Origin: Microvirgula aerodenitrificans DSM 15089
Lineage (GTDB): Bacteria > Pseudomonadota > Gammaproteobacteria > Burkholderiales > Aquaspirillaceae
DNA length: 63,982 nt
Assembly: GCF_000620105.1 (NCBI RefSeq)
Contig: NZ_JHVK01000020.1
Location: forward strand, 1 to 63,982
Direction of reading: 5' to 3'
Each line of letters starts with the position of its first letter. The stretch's first letter is position 1. The notes under the pieces were generated by a model. That model saw only the letters and a program-made list of their open reading frames with translations, did no database searches and was not told the origin of the DNA. Shown piece after piece: positions 47,892 through 60,640 of this stretch. The position numbers and the translations under genes were made by a program.

Positions 47892-47930
47892 AATTGTATT
47901 GTGCAAAATATAATTTTGAGCAATACAATT
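47892..47930. promoter_or_regulatory. 39-bp nested palindrome, candidate OhrR operator
   Basis: Outer arms AATTGTATTG (47892-47901) and CAATACAATT (47921-47930) are perfect inverted repeats. Inside, CAAAAT and ATTTTG pair around a 3-base ATA centre. Only a 2-base step (TG / AG) breaks the symmetry. AATTGTA / TACAATT is the core of known OhrR operators. The site lies in the tpx-ribA intergenic region, upstream of tpx. Confidence 0.7.
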
Positions 47931-48107
47931 CGTGAAAGCACAGCCAGTCTGATGATATCGATCGATATTTTCGTTCTAATCACGACTAAAACGACGTGTA
48001 CACTGGGAACCCGATCCACCCCGCGGGCGGTGGAGGATTGCCGTCACGCCCGTTGCTGATGGATGATGCGCGGCTCGCATGCCGCGTTACAGTAAGGAAG
48101 AAACAAC

Positions 48108-48749
48108 ATGTCATTGATGCCACCCGACTCCGCCGTTGCGCCCGGGACCCGCGCGTTGCGGGTCGAGGCGGTTGGCAGCGCCAGGCTGCCGACTGCACAC
48201 GGGGAGTTCGTTGCGCACGCGTTCCGGGACCGCAGCAGCGGCATCGAACACCTTGCGCTGACCATGGGGTCGCCCTCCGGCGACGGCGTGCTGGCGCGGA
48301 TGCACTCGGAGTGCCTGACCGGGGACGTGCTCGGTTCGCGCCGCTGCGATTGCGGCGAGCAACTGGATCTGGCGCTGCAGCGCATTGCCGAACAGGGGTG
48401 CGGTGTATTGCTGTACCTGCGCGGCCAGGAAGGGCGCGGGATCGGCATCGGGCACAAGATCCAGGCCTATGCGCTGCAGGACAGCGGGCTGGATACCGTG
48501 GCGGCCAATGTGGCGCTCGGCCTGCCGGTCGACGCGCGACGCTACGATTTTGCCGCCGACATACTGCGCCTGCTGGGCGTGCGATCGGTACGGCTGATGA
48601 GCAACAACCCGGACAAGAAGGTCGCCCTCGAAGCGGCCGGCATCCCGGTGACCGAACTGCTGCTGCACGCCGTGCCGCAGCACGCCGACAACCGGGCCTA
48701 TCTGCAGACCAAGCGCACCCGGATGGGACACCTGCTCGACCCGGCATGA
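48108..48749 (+). CDS. ribA: GTP cyclohydrolase II
   Basis: 213 residues. It opens GTP in the first step of riboflavin synthesis. Motifs: [20 protein letters not shown] (three zinc cysteines), [20 protein letters not shown] and [19 protein letters not shown]. Single-domain RibA without a RibB fusion. AAGGAAG precedes the start. Its promoter lies on the other side of the tpx palindrome; no FMN riboswitch was seen upstream. Confidence 0.96.
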   Translation: MSLMPPDSAVAPGTRALRVEAVGSARLPTAHGEFVAHAFRDRSSGIEHLALTMGSPSGDGVLARMHSECLTGDVLGSRRCDCGEQLDLALQRIAEQGCGVLLYLRGQEGRGIGIGHKIQAYALQDSGLDTVAANVALGLPVDARRYDFAADILRLLGVRSVRLMSNNPDKKVALEAAGIPVTELLLHAVPQHADNRAYLQTKRTRMGHLLDPA

Positions 48750-48758
48750 CAGCCGCCG

Positions 48759-48778
48759 CGGAGGGCTGTCGCCCTCCG
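48759..48778. terminator. Hairpin between convergent ribA and hpt
   Basis: CGGAGGGC / GCCCTCCG, 8 bp with a TGTC loop, 10 bases after ribA. No T run, so moderate support. Confidence 0.55.
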
Positions 48779-48834
48779 GGAGCTGCAATCAGTCGGGCCT
48801 GTACCGACGCCACTCAGGCCGTCGGTGCCCCCGG

Positions 48835-49377
48835 TTATTTCAGCGCATAAATGGCCGGCAGGTTGCGCCAGGCGCCGCGGACGTCCATGCCGTAACCGAA
48901 CACATAGCGGTTCGGCACGTCGATACCGACAAAATCGGCCTTGATCGGCTTCGGCTTGTCGATCAGCTTGTTGGCGAACACGCCGCTGTAGAACGCCTTT
49001 GCACCCATTTCCATCACTTTTTCGCGGATGGCGGCCATGGTTTCGCCTTCGTCGAGGATGTCGTCCAGCACCAGCACCACCCGGTCGCGCACGTCTTCCT
49101 TCGGCGCGGTGCGCCAGGTGATGGCGCCGCCCTGGGTCTTGTCGCCGTAACGGCTGACGTGCACATAGTCGAAGTCGAGCGGGAATTGCAGACGCGGCAG
49201 CAGCTGGCCGGTAAACACCACGGCGCCACCCATCACGGACAGCACCAGCGGGTATTCGTCGCCCAGCAGCGCGGTGATTTCGGTCGCCATGCGGTCGACG
49301 GCGACGCTGACTTCTTCCGCCGTGAACAGCACGTCGGCGCTATTGAGCAAGCCACGGGCAGCGGCAACATTGGGCAT
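48835..49377 (-). CDS. hpt: Hypoxanthine-guanine phosphoribosyltransferase
   Basis: 180 residues from ATG 49377 (AAGGAA upstream). Type I phosphoribosyltransferase: LSVMGGAVVFTGQLLPRL, then the PRPP-binding VVLVLDDILDEGETMAAI, and PNRYVFGYGMDVRGAWRNLP. It salvages hypoxanthine and guanine to IMP and GMP. It lies downstream of galU on the same strand, 116 bases apart, with a hairpin between. Confidence 0.93.
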   Translation of the reverse strand: MPNVAAARGLLNSADVLFTAEEVSVAVDRMATEITALLGDEYPLVLSVMGGAVVFTGQLLPRLQFPLDFDYVHVSRYGDKTQGGAITWRTAPKEDVRDRVVLVLDDILDEGETMAAIREKVMEMGAKAFYSGVFANKLIDKPKPIKADFVGIDVPNRYVFGYGMDVRGAWRNLPAIYALK

Positions 49378-49428
49378 GATCGGTTCCTTGAACAATATGG
49401 GGTAGGGCAAGGGAACGGAAACGGCGAA

Positions 49429-49450
49429 GCCGCTTCGCGAAGGAAGCGGC
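49429..49450 (-). terminator. Hairpin after galU
   Basis: GCCGCTTC / GAAGCGGC, 8-bp stem with a 6-base loop, between the galU stop and the hpt start. No strong U run on the minus strand. Confidence 0.5.
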
Positions 49451-49493
49451 CTGGTCGATGACGGTTCCCCGCCGGTCGGACGCGATTCTAGCG

Positions 49494-50357
49494 TTATTTG
49501 CGCCCGGCCAGCCAGTTGTCGAACGCGGCGCCGACTTCCGGGTGCTTGAGTGCGAAATCCACCGTCGCTTTCAGATAGCCGAGCTTGGAGCCGCAGTCAT
49601 AGCGGACGCCGCTCAGCGCCAGTGCGTGTACCGGCTCGTCGCGCATCAGCAGGTCGATGCCGTCGGTCAGCTGGATCTCGCCGCCGGCGCCGGGCTTGAT
49701 CGCCCGCAGCTTGTCGAAAATGGCCGGGGTCAGGATATAGCGGCCGACCACGGCCAGATCGGACGGCGCATCCTGCGGCTTCGGCTTCTCGACGATGCTG
49801 GTCACGCGCTGCAGGCCGTTCTCGTCGCGTACTTCGACGATGCCGTAGGAGCCGGTTTCGCTGCGCGGTACGCGCTCGACGCCCAGCACTGAGCTGCCGG
49901 TGGTCTGGTAGCAGGAAATCATTTCTGCCATGGCGCCATTCGGCATGTCGATCAGGTCGTCGGCCAGGATGACCGCGAACGGCTCGTCGCCGACCGCCGG
50001 TCGTGCGCACAGCACGGCGTGACCGAGCCCCAGCGCTTCGGCCTGGCGGATATACACGCAGGATACATTCTTCGGCAGGATGTCCTGCACCGTGTCGAGC
50101 AGCACATGCTTGTTGCGCAGCTCCAGTTCGTTTTCCAGCTCGTAGGCCTTGTCGAAATGGTCCTCGATGGCGCGCTTGTTGCGCCCGGTAATGAACACCA
50201 GCTCGGTAATGCCTGCGGCGACCGCTTCCTCGACGGCATACTGGATCAGGGGCTTGTCCACCACTGGCAGCATTTCTTTCGGGCTGGCCTTGGTGGCGGG
50301 CAGAAAACGGGTGCCCATGCCGGCGACGGGGAATACGGCTTTACGGATCGGTTTCAT
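49494..50357 (-). CDS. galU: UTP-glucose-1-phosphate uridylyltransferase
   Basis: 287 residues. Makes UDP-glucose for surface polysaccharides and galactose metabolism. Nucleotidyltransferase motif [20 protein letters not shown] at residues 13-32, [18 protein letters not shown], the [11 protein letters not shown] metal site and [20 protein letters not shown]. The ribosome binding site is weak. Confidence 0.96.
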   Translation of the reverse strand: MKPIRKAVFPVAGMGTRFLPATKASPKEMLPVVDKPLIQYAVEEAVAAGITELVFITGRNKRAIEDHFDKAYELENELELRNKHVLLDTVQDILPKNVSCVYIRQAEALGLGHAVLCARPAVGDEPFAVILADDLIDMPNGAMAEMISCYQTTGSSVLGVERVPRSETGSYGIVEVRDENGLQRVTSIVEKPKPQDAPSDLAVVGRYILTPAIFDKLRAIKPGAGGEIQLTDGIDLLMRDEPVHALALSGVRYDCGSKLGYLKATVDFALKHPEVGAAFDNWLAGRK

Positions 50358-50441
50358 GAAAAGTCTTCGTATGGTGGGATGCAGTGCAGCGTTTCCCGGC
50401 GCAAGGCGGGATCGGTCGACATAGTACCAGTGCCATAAAGC

Positions 50442-50479
50442 AAATCGGAGCCGGTGCTTGCACCAGGCTCCGATTTTTT
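50442..50479. terminator. Terminator downstream of the Tat-exported aminotransferase gene
   Basis: A 15-bp stem (AAATCGGAGCC and GGTG paired with CACC and GGCTCCGATTT) with a one-base bulge and a CTTG loop. T run on the plus strand; AT-rich on the minus side too. Confidence 0.8.
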
Positions 50480-50496
50480 CTGCTGCAGTCAGACGC

Positions 50497-51660
50497 TCAG
50501 ACCAGCCCGTCGCGCCGCATGCCGTCCAGTACCTTGACGAAGGCGCGCATTTCCTCCGGGGTGCCGATGGTCAGGCGGTTCCAGCCATCGGTATGGTCGA
50601 ACAGCCGTCCGACCAGAACGTGGCGCTTTTTCATCTCGGCCTGATAGGCGGTGGTGCTGCCCTTGATCCGGTGCATGATGAAGTTGGCCTGCGACGGCAT
50701 GTAGTCGAGGTGCAGGCGCTTGAAGGCGTCGACGGCGATGGCCCGACCCTGCGCGGTCGAGGCCAGGCTGTGCCGGATCCATGCCGCATCTTCCAGCGAG
50801 GCGCGGGCGGTGGCGGCGCCGGCCAGGTTGATATTGTCGATCGAGATGTGCGCATCGTACTGGGCGATGGTGTCCGGATGGGCGAAGGCATAGCCGACGC
50901 GGACCCCGGCCAGACCGAAGACCTTGGAGCAGGTGCGCAGCACGATCACGTTTTTCCTGCCCTGTTTGACCCACTTGATCGCGCTCTGGTAACGCGGGTC
51001 GGTCACGTACTCGTGGTAGGCCTCGTCGACGATGAAGGTCACGCGATCCGGCGCGCTGGCGATCCACTTGTCGATCACGGCCGCCGGGGTGATGGTGGCG
51101 GTCGGGTTGTTCGGATTGCACAGATAGATGGTGCTCGGGCCCGGGTGGGCATCGGCGGCGGCACGCATGCCGGCAATGTCGAGCACATGATCGCGGGTCA
51201 GGCCGACCTTGACCGTTTTCAGACCCATGGCTTTGGCGTGGACCTCGGCGTTGTTGAAGGTCGGATCGGCGACCACCAACTGGGCATTCGGCGTCAGCGC
51301 TGCGTTCAGGACGGCGGTGTGGATCAGTTCGGACGAGCCGTTGCCGAGGATCACCTGCTTGTCGCTCAGCCCGTTGAGGCGGGCAATGGTGGCGACCAGC
51401 GCTTCGCGCGCGTCGTCCGGATAGCGGCATGACTGGCCGGGCAGCACGGCCGCCAGCGCCTGTTTGGCGCGCGGCGACATGCCCAGCGAGTTCTCGTTGA
51501 AATTCAGTCGCAGCGGCGTGTCGGCCGACGGAATGAATACCGCCGGGCTGTCATTGGCGGCCGGGGCCGCCGTTGCCGGGGTCTGCGCCACGGCTCGCGA
51601 CCCCAGGGCGGCGAGGCCGACCAGCAAACCGGACGACTTGAGCAAAGTGCGACGATCCAT
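50497..51660 (-). CDS. Tat-exported HisC-like PLP aminotransferase
   Basis: 387 residues from ATG 51660 (GGGAG upstream). It starts [20 protein letters not shown] ending at AVAQ, a twin-arginine signal (Arg3-Arg4), followed by an Ala/Pro linker. The fold I body resembles histidinol-phosphate aminotransferase: [60 protein letters not shown] and the PLP lysine in [20 protein letters not shown]. Classic HisC enzymes are cytoplasmic and lie in his operons; this one is alone and apparently exported already folded with cofactor. Periplasmic substrate unknown. Confidence 0.9.
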   Translation of the reverse strand: MDRRTLLKSSGLLVGLAALGSRAVAQTPATAAPAANDSPAVFIPSADTPLRLNFNENSLGMSPRAKQALAAVLPGQSCRYPDDAREALVATIARLNGLSDKQVILGNGSSELIHTAVLNAALTPNAQLVVADPTFNNAEVHAKAMGLKTVKVGLTRDHVLDIAGMRAAADAHPGPSTIYLCNPNNPTATITPAAVIDKWIASAPDRVTFIVDEAYHEYVTDPRYQSAIKWVKQGRKNVIVLRTCSKVFGLAGVRVGYAFAHPDTIAQYDAHISIDNINLAGAATARASLEDAAWIRHSLASTAQGRAIAVDAFKRLHLDYMPSQANFIMHRIKGSTTAYQAEMKKRHVLVGRLFDHTDGWNRLTIGTPEEMRAFVKVLDGMRRDGLV

Positions 51661-51844
51661 GATGACTCCCATGAAGGTTTGATAAAAGCGGGTACGCAGG
51701 CAGTGACACTGCATTGCCATTGATATTACGGAGCGGGTCGTCGCATTTGCTGGGTCACATCAAGGAAACCCCGGTCTGGCCACGAATGGTAATCAGGGGT
51801 CGCATTGCCGCAACCGTCATGCTGGCCAGATAGGCGAGGCAAAT

Positions 51845-51880
51845 AAAAACGCCTGCAAGATATGTCTTGCAGGTGTTTTT
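51845..51880 (-). terminator. Terminator of the smc-zipA-ligA transcript
   Basis: A 16-bp stem AAAAACGCCTGCAAGA / TCTTGCAGGTGTTTTT (one G-U) with a TATG loop, 27 bases after the ligA stop. A and T runs on both sides make it usable in either direction. Confidence 0.92.
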
Positions 51881-51906
51881 GAGGGGGCCGGAGACGGAAA
51901 AGCGTC

Positions 51907-55277
<3,371 letters not shown>

Positions 55278-55376
55278 GAGTGCGGTTTCCGTTGCAAAAG
55301 CGATATTCCGACGATTATAGCGGCGGCACGCCACTTGACGACCCGCTACGGACAATTTAGCTGCAGACCGTCCTTG

Positions 55377-58300
55377 CTACATCGCTTCCCGCATGCGCAG
55401 CGCCTCGACGATATCGACCGCGACGATGCGCGAGACCCCCTGTTCCTGCATGGTCACGCCGACCAGCTGTTCGGCCATTTCCATGGTCAGCCGGTTATGG
55501 CTGATATAGAGAAACTGGGTTTTGTCGGCCATTTTCTTCACCAGCTCGCAGAAACGGCCGGTATTGGCGTCGTCCAGGGGCGCATCGACCTCGTCCAGCA
55601 GGCAGAACGGCGCCGGATTGAGCTGGAACAGCGAAAACACCAGACTCATCGCCGTCAGCGCCTTTTCGCCGCCGGACAGCAGGTGGATGGTGCTGTTCTT
55701 CTTGCCCGGCGGCTGGGCGATGATCTGGATGCCGGCATCGAGCAGATCCTCGCCGGTCAGGACCAGTCGCGCCTGGCCGCCACCGAACAGCAGCGGGAAC
55801 AGTTCCATCATCGAGGCATTGACCGCCTCGAAGGTGCTGCGCAACTGTTCTCGGGTTTCGCCGTCGATGCGGGTGATCGCCTGCTCCAGCGTCGCCATGG
55901 CCGCAACCAGATCCTCGTGCTGCGCCAGCAGATAGGTTTCGCGCTCGCGTGCCCCGCTCAGTTCGTCCAGCGCGGCCAGGTTGACCGCGCCAAGCGCATT
56001 CAGCGCCTGGGCCAGCTTGCCGATATCCGCGGTCAGCGTCGCGGCCTTCCGGCCCTCGCTCAGCCGCGCCACCAGCGCATCTTCGTCAGCCTTGGCCTCG
56101 CGCAGTTCCTCGTCATAGCGCTCGAACGCCAGCTTGGCTTCCTGCGCTTTCAGCAGCATCTGGCTGATCGCGTCGCGTACCGGCGCCAGCCCGCTGTCGG
56201 CATCGTGCCGGGCGCGGGTCAGCTCGCGCAGTCGCTGCTCGGCCGCCTGCGATGTCTCGCGCGCGGCGGTGACGGCGTCCTGGGCCTGTTCGCGGGCATA
56301 CAGCGCTTCATGCAGCCGGTCGGCCAGATCGTCGTCGTCGAAGGTTTCGCGTTCGATCGCCAGCGCTTCGAGTTTCTCGGCCAGGATATCCAGCCGTTCG
56401 TTCAGTTCGCCCCGGCGGCGTTCCAGCTCGCTGACCCGCTGCTGGCTGCTGGCCAGCGCAAAGCGGGTTTCCTGTCCCTGCCGCTCCAGTTCGCGCGCCT
56501 TGTCGCGCGCCAGCGCCAGACCGGTCTCGGCGTCCAGTCGCGCCACGCGTGCCTGTTCCAGCGCGGCGGCGACTTCGTCCAGCGACAGCTGGGCTTCCTC
56601 CGCACTCAACTGTGCTTCCTCGATCTGCAGACGTTCGCTGGCATCATCGTCGTCCAGCCGCTGCAACTCGTCGGCGATGGCCTGGGCACGTGCCTCGCCC
56701 TGATGTTTCTTCTGCTCGATGGCCGACAGGGTCAGGCGTGCGTCGGTGTCCGCCTGCTGGGCCGCGGCCTGCGCATCGCGGGCGGCGGCAATGGCGTCGC
56801 GGGTCGCGGCGCGCTCGCTGTCCAGCGTGGTCAGCCGCGCTTCCAGCGCCAGCAGCTGCGGCTGTTGCCGGTCGCGTTGCGCCAGCAGCGCGTCACGTTC
56901 GGCGCGGCGGGCCACGATCGAGGTTTCCCCGCGCTGGGCGTGATAGTGGATGCCATGGCGGCTGACGGCATGCCCGTCCACGGTATAGCAGCGACCGCCC
57001 GGCGGCAGGCTGTCGCGCAGGGCAAGGGCGGCGTCCAGCGAGTCGGCGGCGAAACACAGAGCCAGCGTATCGCCCAGCAGTGGCGCAAAGCGTGCATCGT
57101 CCAGCGTGATGTGGCGCAGCAACGGCGTCAGCGCTGACGGCGGCAGCGCCAGTGCGGCTGCCTCGCGTGCCAGCACCAGCGGCGCCGGCGGGGTGTCGCT
57201 CGGCAGCGTTGCGCTCAGGCGCGCCGTGGCGGTATGGGCGAGGGCGGCTTCCAGCGCGGTTTCCCAGCCGGCGTCGATGCGCAGCGCATCGAGCAGTTGC
57301 GGCGCGTCGGCCAGTTGCTGGCGGGCGAGCCAGTCGCCCATGCCGGCGCGGGCCTGTGCCGCATCGAGCAGCTTGGTCAGGGCGCCGGCCTCGGCGTCGA
57401 GCGCCGACAGCGCATCGCGCTGGCTTGCACGCTCGCGATCGACCGCCTGCCGTTCGCGGTCGAGCTCGGCCAGACGGTTTTCCTCGTGGTCGACGGCCTG
57501 GCGCGCGGTATCCAGCGCACTGGCGGACTGACGGGCGGCATCGGCGGCATCGGCCAGTTCGCCGGCGGCCGGCAGTGCCAGTTCGGCATGTTCGTCGCGC
57601 AGCCGGCCACGGCGTTCCTGCAACTGGGCCAGCGTGCGCTGGCCAGCGGCGGCGCGCTGCTCGGCCAGGTCGCGGCCCCGGGTCAGTTCGGCGACCTTGT
57701 TGGTCAGCGCGGCCAGCTGGCTGTCGCGGCTGCGGAACTGCTGCTCGGTATCCGGCAGGCTGCCGTCGCCGCCGTCCAGCGCCATCTGCGCTTCCTCGGC
57801 CGCGTACCGGGCTTCGTCACGGCGTTCGGTCCATTCGGCCAGTTCGGTCTCGATCTGGTGCGCCTGGCTGGCGAGTGCCGATTGTTCGGTGCGGGCGCTG
57901 GCGAATTCGCGCTCGACCCGCGCCCGGGTGTCCTGATGATGTCGTGCCTGTTCTTCCCGCCGCGCGACCTGCGCCGACAGATCGGCCAGGTGCTGCTGGC
58001 GGGTGCTGACTTCGTCGCCGGCCGCGAAATGCGCTTCGCGTGCCGCTTCGATCGCCGCGTCCAGCTCGGTGCCGCGTGACGACAGCATCGCCAGCTCGGT
58101 TTCCAGTCGCGCCAGTTCGGCACTGGCCTTCGCCTCGGCTTCCTGTGCATCGCGCTTGCGCGTCAGCGCCAGCAGGTTCTGCAGCTCGGCCAGTTCGTCG
58201 CGCATGCCCTGGTAGCGCTGCGCGACCTCGGCCTGTTCGGCCAGTTTTTCGACCTGACGGGTCAGTTCCTCGCGGATATCGTGCAGGCGGGCGAGGTTGT

Positions 58301-58865
58301 CACGGGTATCGGCCAGCCGCGATTCGGTTTCCTTGCGGCGCTCCTTATACTTGGATACGCCGGCGGCTTCTTCCAGATAGGCACGCAGTTCTTCCGGGCG
58401 GGCCTCGATAATGCGCGAGATCATGCCCTGTTCAATGACCGCATAGCCCTTGGTGCCGACGCCGGTGCCAAGAAACAGGTCGGCGATATCGCGCCGGCGC
58501 ACCTGCTGGCCATTGATCCAGTAGCTCGATTCCCCCTGCCGGGTCAGTACGCGCTTGATGGCGATTTCAGTGTACTGGCCCCAGGTGCCGGATGCGCGGC
58601 CCTCGCCATTGTCGAATACCAGTTCGACCGAGGCCCGGCTGCCGGGCTTGCGCGTGCCGGAGCCGTTGAAGATCACGTCCTGCATCGACTCGCCACGCAG
58701 CTGCTTGGCCGAGGATTCACCCAGCACCCAGCGCACGGCGTCGATCACGTTCGATTTGCCGCAGCCGTTCGGGCCGCAGACGGCGACCAGCTGACCCGGC
58801 ACCGGGATCGAGGTCGGGTCGACGAAGGATTTGAAGCCGGCGAGTTTGATATGGGTGAGGCGCAC
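55377..58865 (-). CDS. smc: Chromosome segregation protein SMC
   Basis: 1162 residues. Walker A GPNGCGKSNVIDAVRWVLGE near residues 31-50, two long coiled-coil arms (~165-490 and ~665-1000) around a central hinge (~500-650), the ABC signature LLSGGEKALTAMSLVFS and Walker B CLLDEVDAPLDDANTGRF near the C terminus. It compacts and segregates chromosomes as a dimer. The start is GTG at 58865 (GTGCGCCTCACC), giving MRLTHIKLAGFKSFVDPT. scpA/scpB are not nearby. Confidence 0.97.
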   Translation of the reverse strand: MRLTHIKLAGFKSFVDPTSIPVPGQLVAVCGPNGCGKSNVIDAVRWVLGESSAKQLRGESMQDVIFNGSGTRKPGSRASVELVFDNGEGRASGTWGQYTEIAIKRVLTRQGESSYWINGQQVRRRDIADLFLGTGVGTKGYAVIEQGMISRIIEARPEELRAYLEEAAGVSKYKERRKETESRLADTRDNLARLHDIREELTRQVEKLAEQAEVAQRYQGMRDELAELQNLLALTRKRDAQEAEAKASAELARLETELAMLSSRGTELDAAIEAAREAHFAAGDEVSTRQQHLADLSAQVARREEQARHHQDTRARVEREFASARTEQSALASQAHQIETELAEWTERRDEARYAAEEAQMALDGGDGSLPDTEQQFRSRDSQLAALTNKVAELTRGRDLAEQRAAAGQRTLAQLQERRGRLRDEHAELALPAAGELADAADAARQSASALDTARQAVDHEENRLAELDRERQAVDRERASQRDALSALDAEAGALTKLLDAAQARAGMGDWLARQQLADAPQLLDALRIDAGWETALEAALAHTATARLSATLPSDTPPAPLVLAREAAALALPPSALTPLLRHITLDDARFAPLLGDTLALCFAADSLDAALALRDSLPPGGRCYTVDGHAVSRHGIHYHAQRGETSIVARRAERDALLAQRDRQQPQLLALEARLTTLDSERAATRDAIAAARDAQAAAQQADTDARLTLSAIEQKKHQGEARAQAIADELQRLDDDDASERLQIEEAQLSAEEAQLSLDEVAAALEQARVARLDAETGLALARDKARELERQGQETRFALASSQQRVSELERRRGELNERLDILAEKLEALAIERETFDDDDLADRLHEALYAREQAQDAVTAARETSQAAEQRLRELTRARHDADSGLAPVRDAISQMLLKAQEAKLAFERYDEELREAKADEDALVARLSEGRKAATLTADIGKLAQALNALGAVNLAALDELSGARERETYLLAQHEDLVAAMATLEQAITRIDGETREQLRSTFEAVNASMMELFPLLFGGGQARLVLTGEDLLDAGIQIIAQPPGKKNSTIHLLSGGEKALTAMSLVFSLFQLNPAPFCLLDEVDAPLDDANTGRFCELVKKMADKTQFLYISHNRLTMEMAEQLVGVTMQEQGVSRIVAVDIVEALRMREAM

Positions 58866-58919
58866 GTTGAACCCGGGGGGCGGTAGAGTCGATGCGCATT
58901 TTACGTGAAGCGGCAGCGG

Positions 58920-58944
58920 ACAGGCCCGCGAGATGCGGGCCTGT
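58920..58944 (-). terminator. Hairpin between yedF and smc
   Basis: ACAGGCCCGC / GCGGGCCTGT, 10-bp stem with a 5-base loop, 40 bases past the yedF stop. No U run; probably ends the yedEF transcript. The smc promoter must lie at about 58866-58920. Confidence 0.6.
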
Positions 58945-58983
58945 CAGGAGGGGGCGTTTTTTACCTGCAGCCGGTCTTGCGCT

Positions 58984-59229
58984 TCAGGCTTTCGGTACGC
59001 GGATCAGATAACGGATGGTCGGGCCGTCCTGCTGGATGTCGAGCATCTCGTAGCCGTGGTTGCGGGCGTCGAGCGGGATGTTGTTGATCGACTGCGGGCA
59101 GTCGCTGATCACTTCCAGCACCTGGCCCGGCGCCAGCTGCGGCAGCGCTTCCAGCGTGGCGACGGCAGGATACGGGCACGGTTCACCGACCATGTCGAGG
59201 CGGAAATCGGGGGCGGGCAGCGTGCTCAT
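58984..59229 (-). CDS. yedF: YedF, TusA/SirA-like sulfur- or selenium-handling protein
   Basis: 81 residues from ATG 59229, with AAGGAG 5 bases upstream. The TusA-family motif is DMVGEPCPYPAVATLEALP with Cys18, followed by VISDCPQSINNIPLDARNHG, closely matching E. coli YedF. It probably carries persulfide or selenium-derived sulfur delivered by the membrane protein YedE. It overlaps yedE by four bases (ATGA), indicating coupled expression. Confidence 0.94.
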   Translation of the reverse strand: MSTLPAPDFRLDMVGEPCPYPAVATLEALPQLAPGQVLEVISDCPQSINNIPLDARNHGYEMLDIQQDGPTIRYLIRVPKA

Positions 59230-60440
59230 GCGGACTCCTTGGCAAGACGGGGGGCAGCGGTCGACTGGCGGGCGAAGAAGCGTTTTTCCCACCACAGGAT
59301 CAGGCCGAAGGCGACCGCAAGCAGCAGATAGGTGACAAACAGGCCGCCAATCGGGCCGAACTGCTGCAACAGATTGATTTTTTCGTAGTTGGTAGCGAGA
59401 GCCGGGGCCACATCGTCCCAGACGTAGGCGAGGGCGGTCGCGCCGATGATATTGCCGAGGCCGACCCACCAGTAGTGAACCTGGCCTTCGACCGCGCGGT
59501 ACATCCAGCCGGTTTCGCAGCCGCCGGCCAGCACGATGCCGAAGCCGAACAGCAGACCGCCGATGACGGCATTCGGGCCGGCCCACAGGATCTTCGGCTC
59601 GGCGCCCATCTGCACATAGCTGAAGATGCCGATGGCGCTGACCGCCATGCCGAGGATGATGGCTTTGGCCATCTGCGTGCGGCCGGTGATCCACAGGTCG
59701 CGGAACGCCGAGGTGAAGCAGACTTGCGCGCGCTCGATGATCAGGCCGAAAGCCAGCCCGAACAGGGCGGCAAAACCGAGTTTCGGCGCATCGAAGGCCC
59801 GGGCGACGGCCCACAGCACAAAGGCGACGAACACCAGCATGCCGATGCGGAAGCGACGGGCGGCCACGGCCGGGTCGGCGGTCAGCGCGGTGGCGGCGGA
59901 GACTTTCTGCAATTTGACCGGGATGCGGAACATCGGCAGCAGCGTGAAGCGGGCGCCGAAGTACGAACCGGCGGCGGTGGCCAGCGCGAAGAACCACGCA
60001 TGCAGCGAGAACTGCGGGATGCCGGTAAAGAAGGCCGCCAGATTGCAGCCCATCGCCAGCCGGGCGCCGAAGCCGGCGATGATGCCGCCGATCACGGCCT
60101 GGGCGATGCGGATGCGGTGCTGCGGCACGCGCAGCTTGACGTTGTTCGCCCACAGCGCGGCGGACAGGCAGCCGGCGAACATGCCGATGATCATCATCCC
60201 GTCGACGCGCGTCAGCGGCGTGCCGTCGAGGTGGATCACCTTGAAATAGCCCCAGGTCTCCGGATGGAAGCCGGCGAACTGCAGCAGATGGCCACCCCAG
60301 CGGGTGAATTCGCCGGTCACGGCCCAGAAGGTGCCGGTCAGGCCGAAGTAGTAGGTGGCCAGCACGCCAGCGGCGATGACGGCCGGTACCGGATTCCAGA
60401 ACTTGATCAGGTATTGTTGTTTGAATGACTCCCAGGTCAT
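59226..60440 (-). CDS. yedE: YedE/YeeE-family membrane protein (selenium/sulfur transport)
   Basis: 404 residues with about ten membrane segments in two halves. Family signatures: GARLAMGCNLAAFFTGIPQF in the first half and FGIVLAGGCETGWMYRAVEG in the second, each with the GC motif cysteine that passes thiosulfate-like substrates in YeeE. ERAQVCFTSAFRDLWITGRT is also typical. The sequence resembles E. coli YedE along its length. GGAG precedes the start. Confidence 0.94.
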   Translation of the reverse strand: MTWESFKQQYLIKFWNPVPAVIAAGVLATYYFGLTGTFWAVTGEFTRWGGHLLQFAGFHPETWGYFKVIHLDGTPLTRVDGMMIIGMFAGCLSAALWANNVKLRVPQHRIRIAQAVIGGIIAGFGARLAMGCNLAAFFTGIPQFSLHAWFFALATAAGSYFGARFTLLPMFRIPVKLQKVSAATALTADPAVAARRFRIGMLVFVAFVLWAVARAFDAPKLGFAALFGLAFGLIIERAQVCFTSAFRDLWITGRTQMAKAIILGMAVSAIGIFSYVQMGAEPKILWAGPNAVIGGLLFGFGIVLAGGCETGWMYRAVEGQVHYWWVGLGNIIGATALAYVWDDVAPALATNYEKINLLQQFGPIGGLFVTYLLLAVAFGLILWWEKRFFARQSTAAPRLAKESA

Positions 60441-60640
60441 GGGATGGGGCTCCGGGAAGGCACGCGACGAGCGCCGCGTGAGGGTTAGGCGCCGCGAGGG
60501 ACGACAAGGGACAGGGGCGTCGCGAAAGACGCCCGATAGATACGGTATAGGCCAGCCCGCATGGAGGGGGCCGGCCGGCGCGGGGCAGGATTATCGCAAA
60601 ATCCGGCCGGTTCCGCCCGCGCGTCCGTGCCGGGCGGGGC

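Noticed and set aside
47931-48107. FMN riboswitch before ribA
   Set aside because: The conserved AGGGNAAGG...GGCGGU and GAUUCCGG segments of the FMN element are not present.
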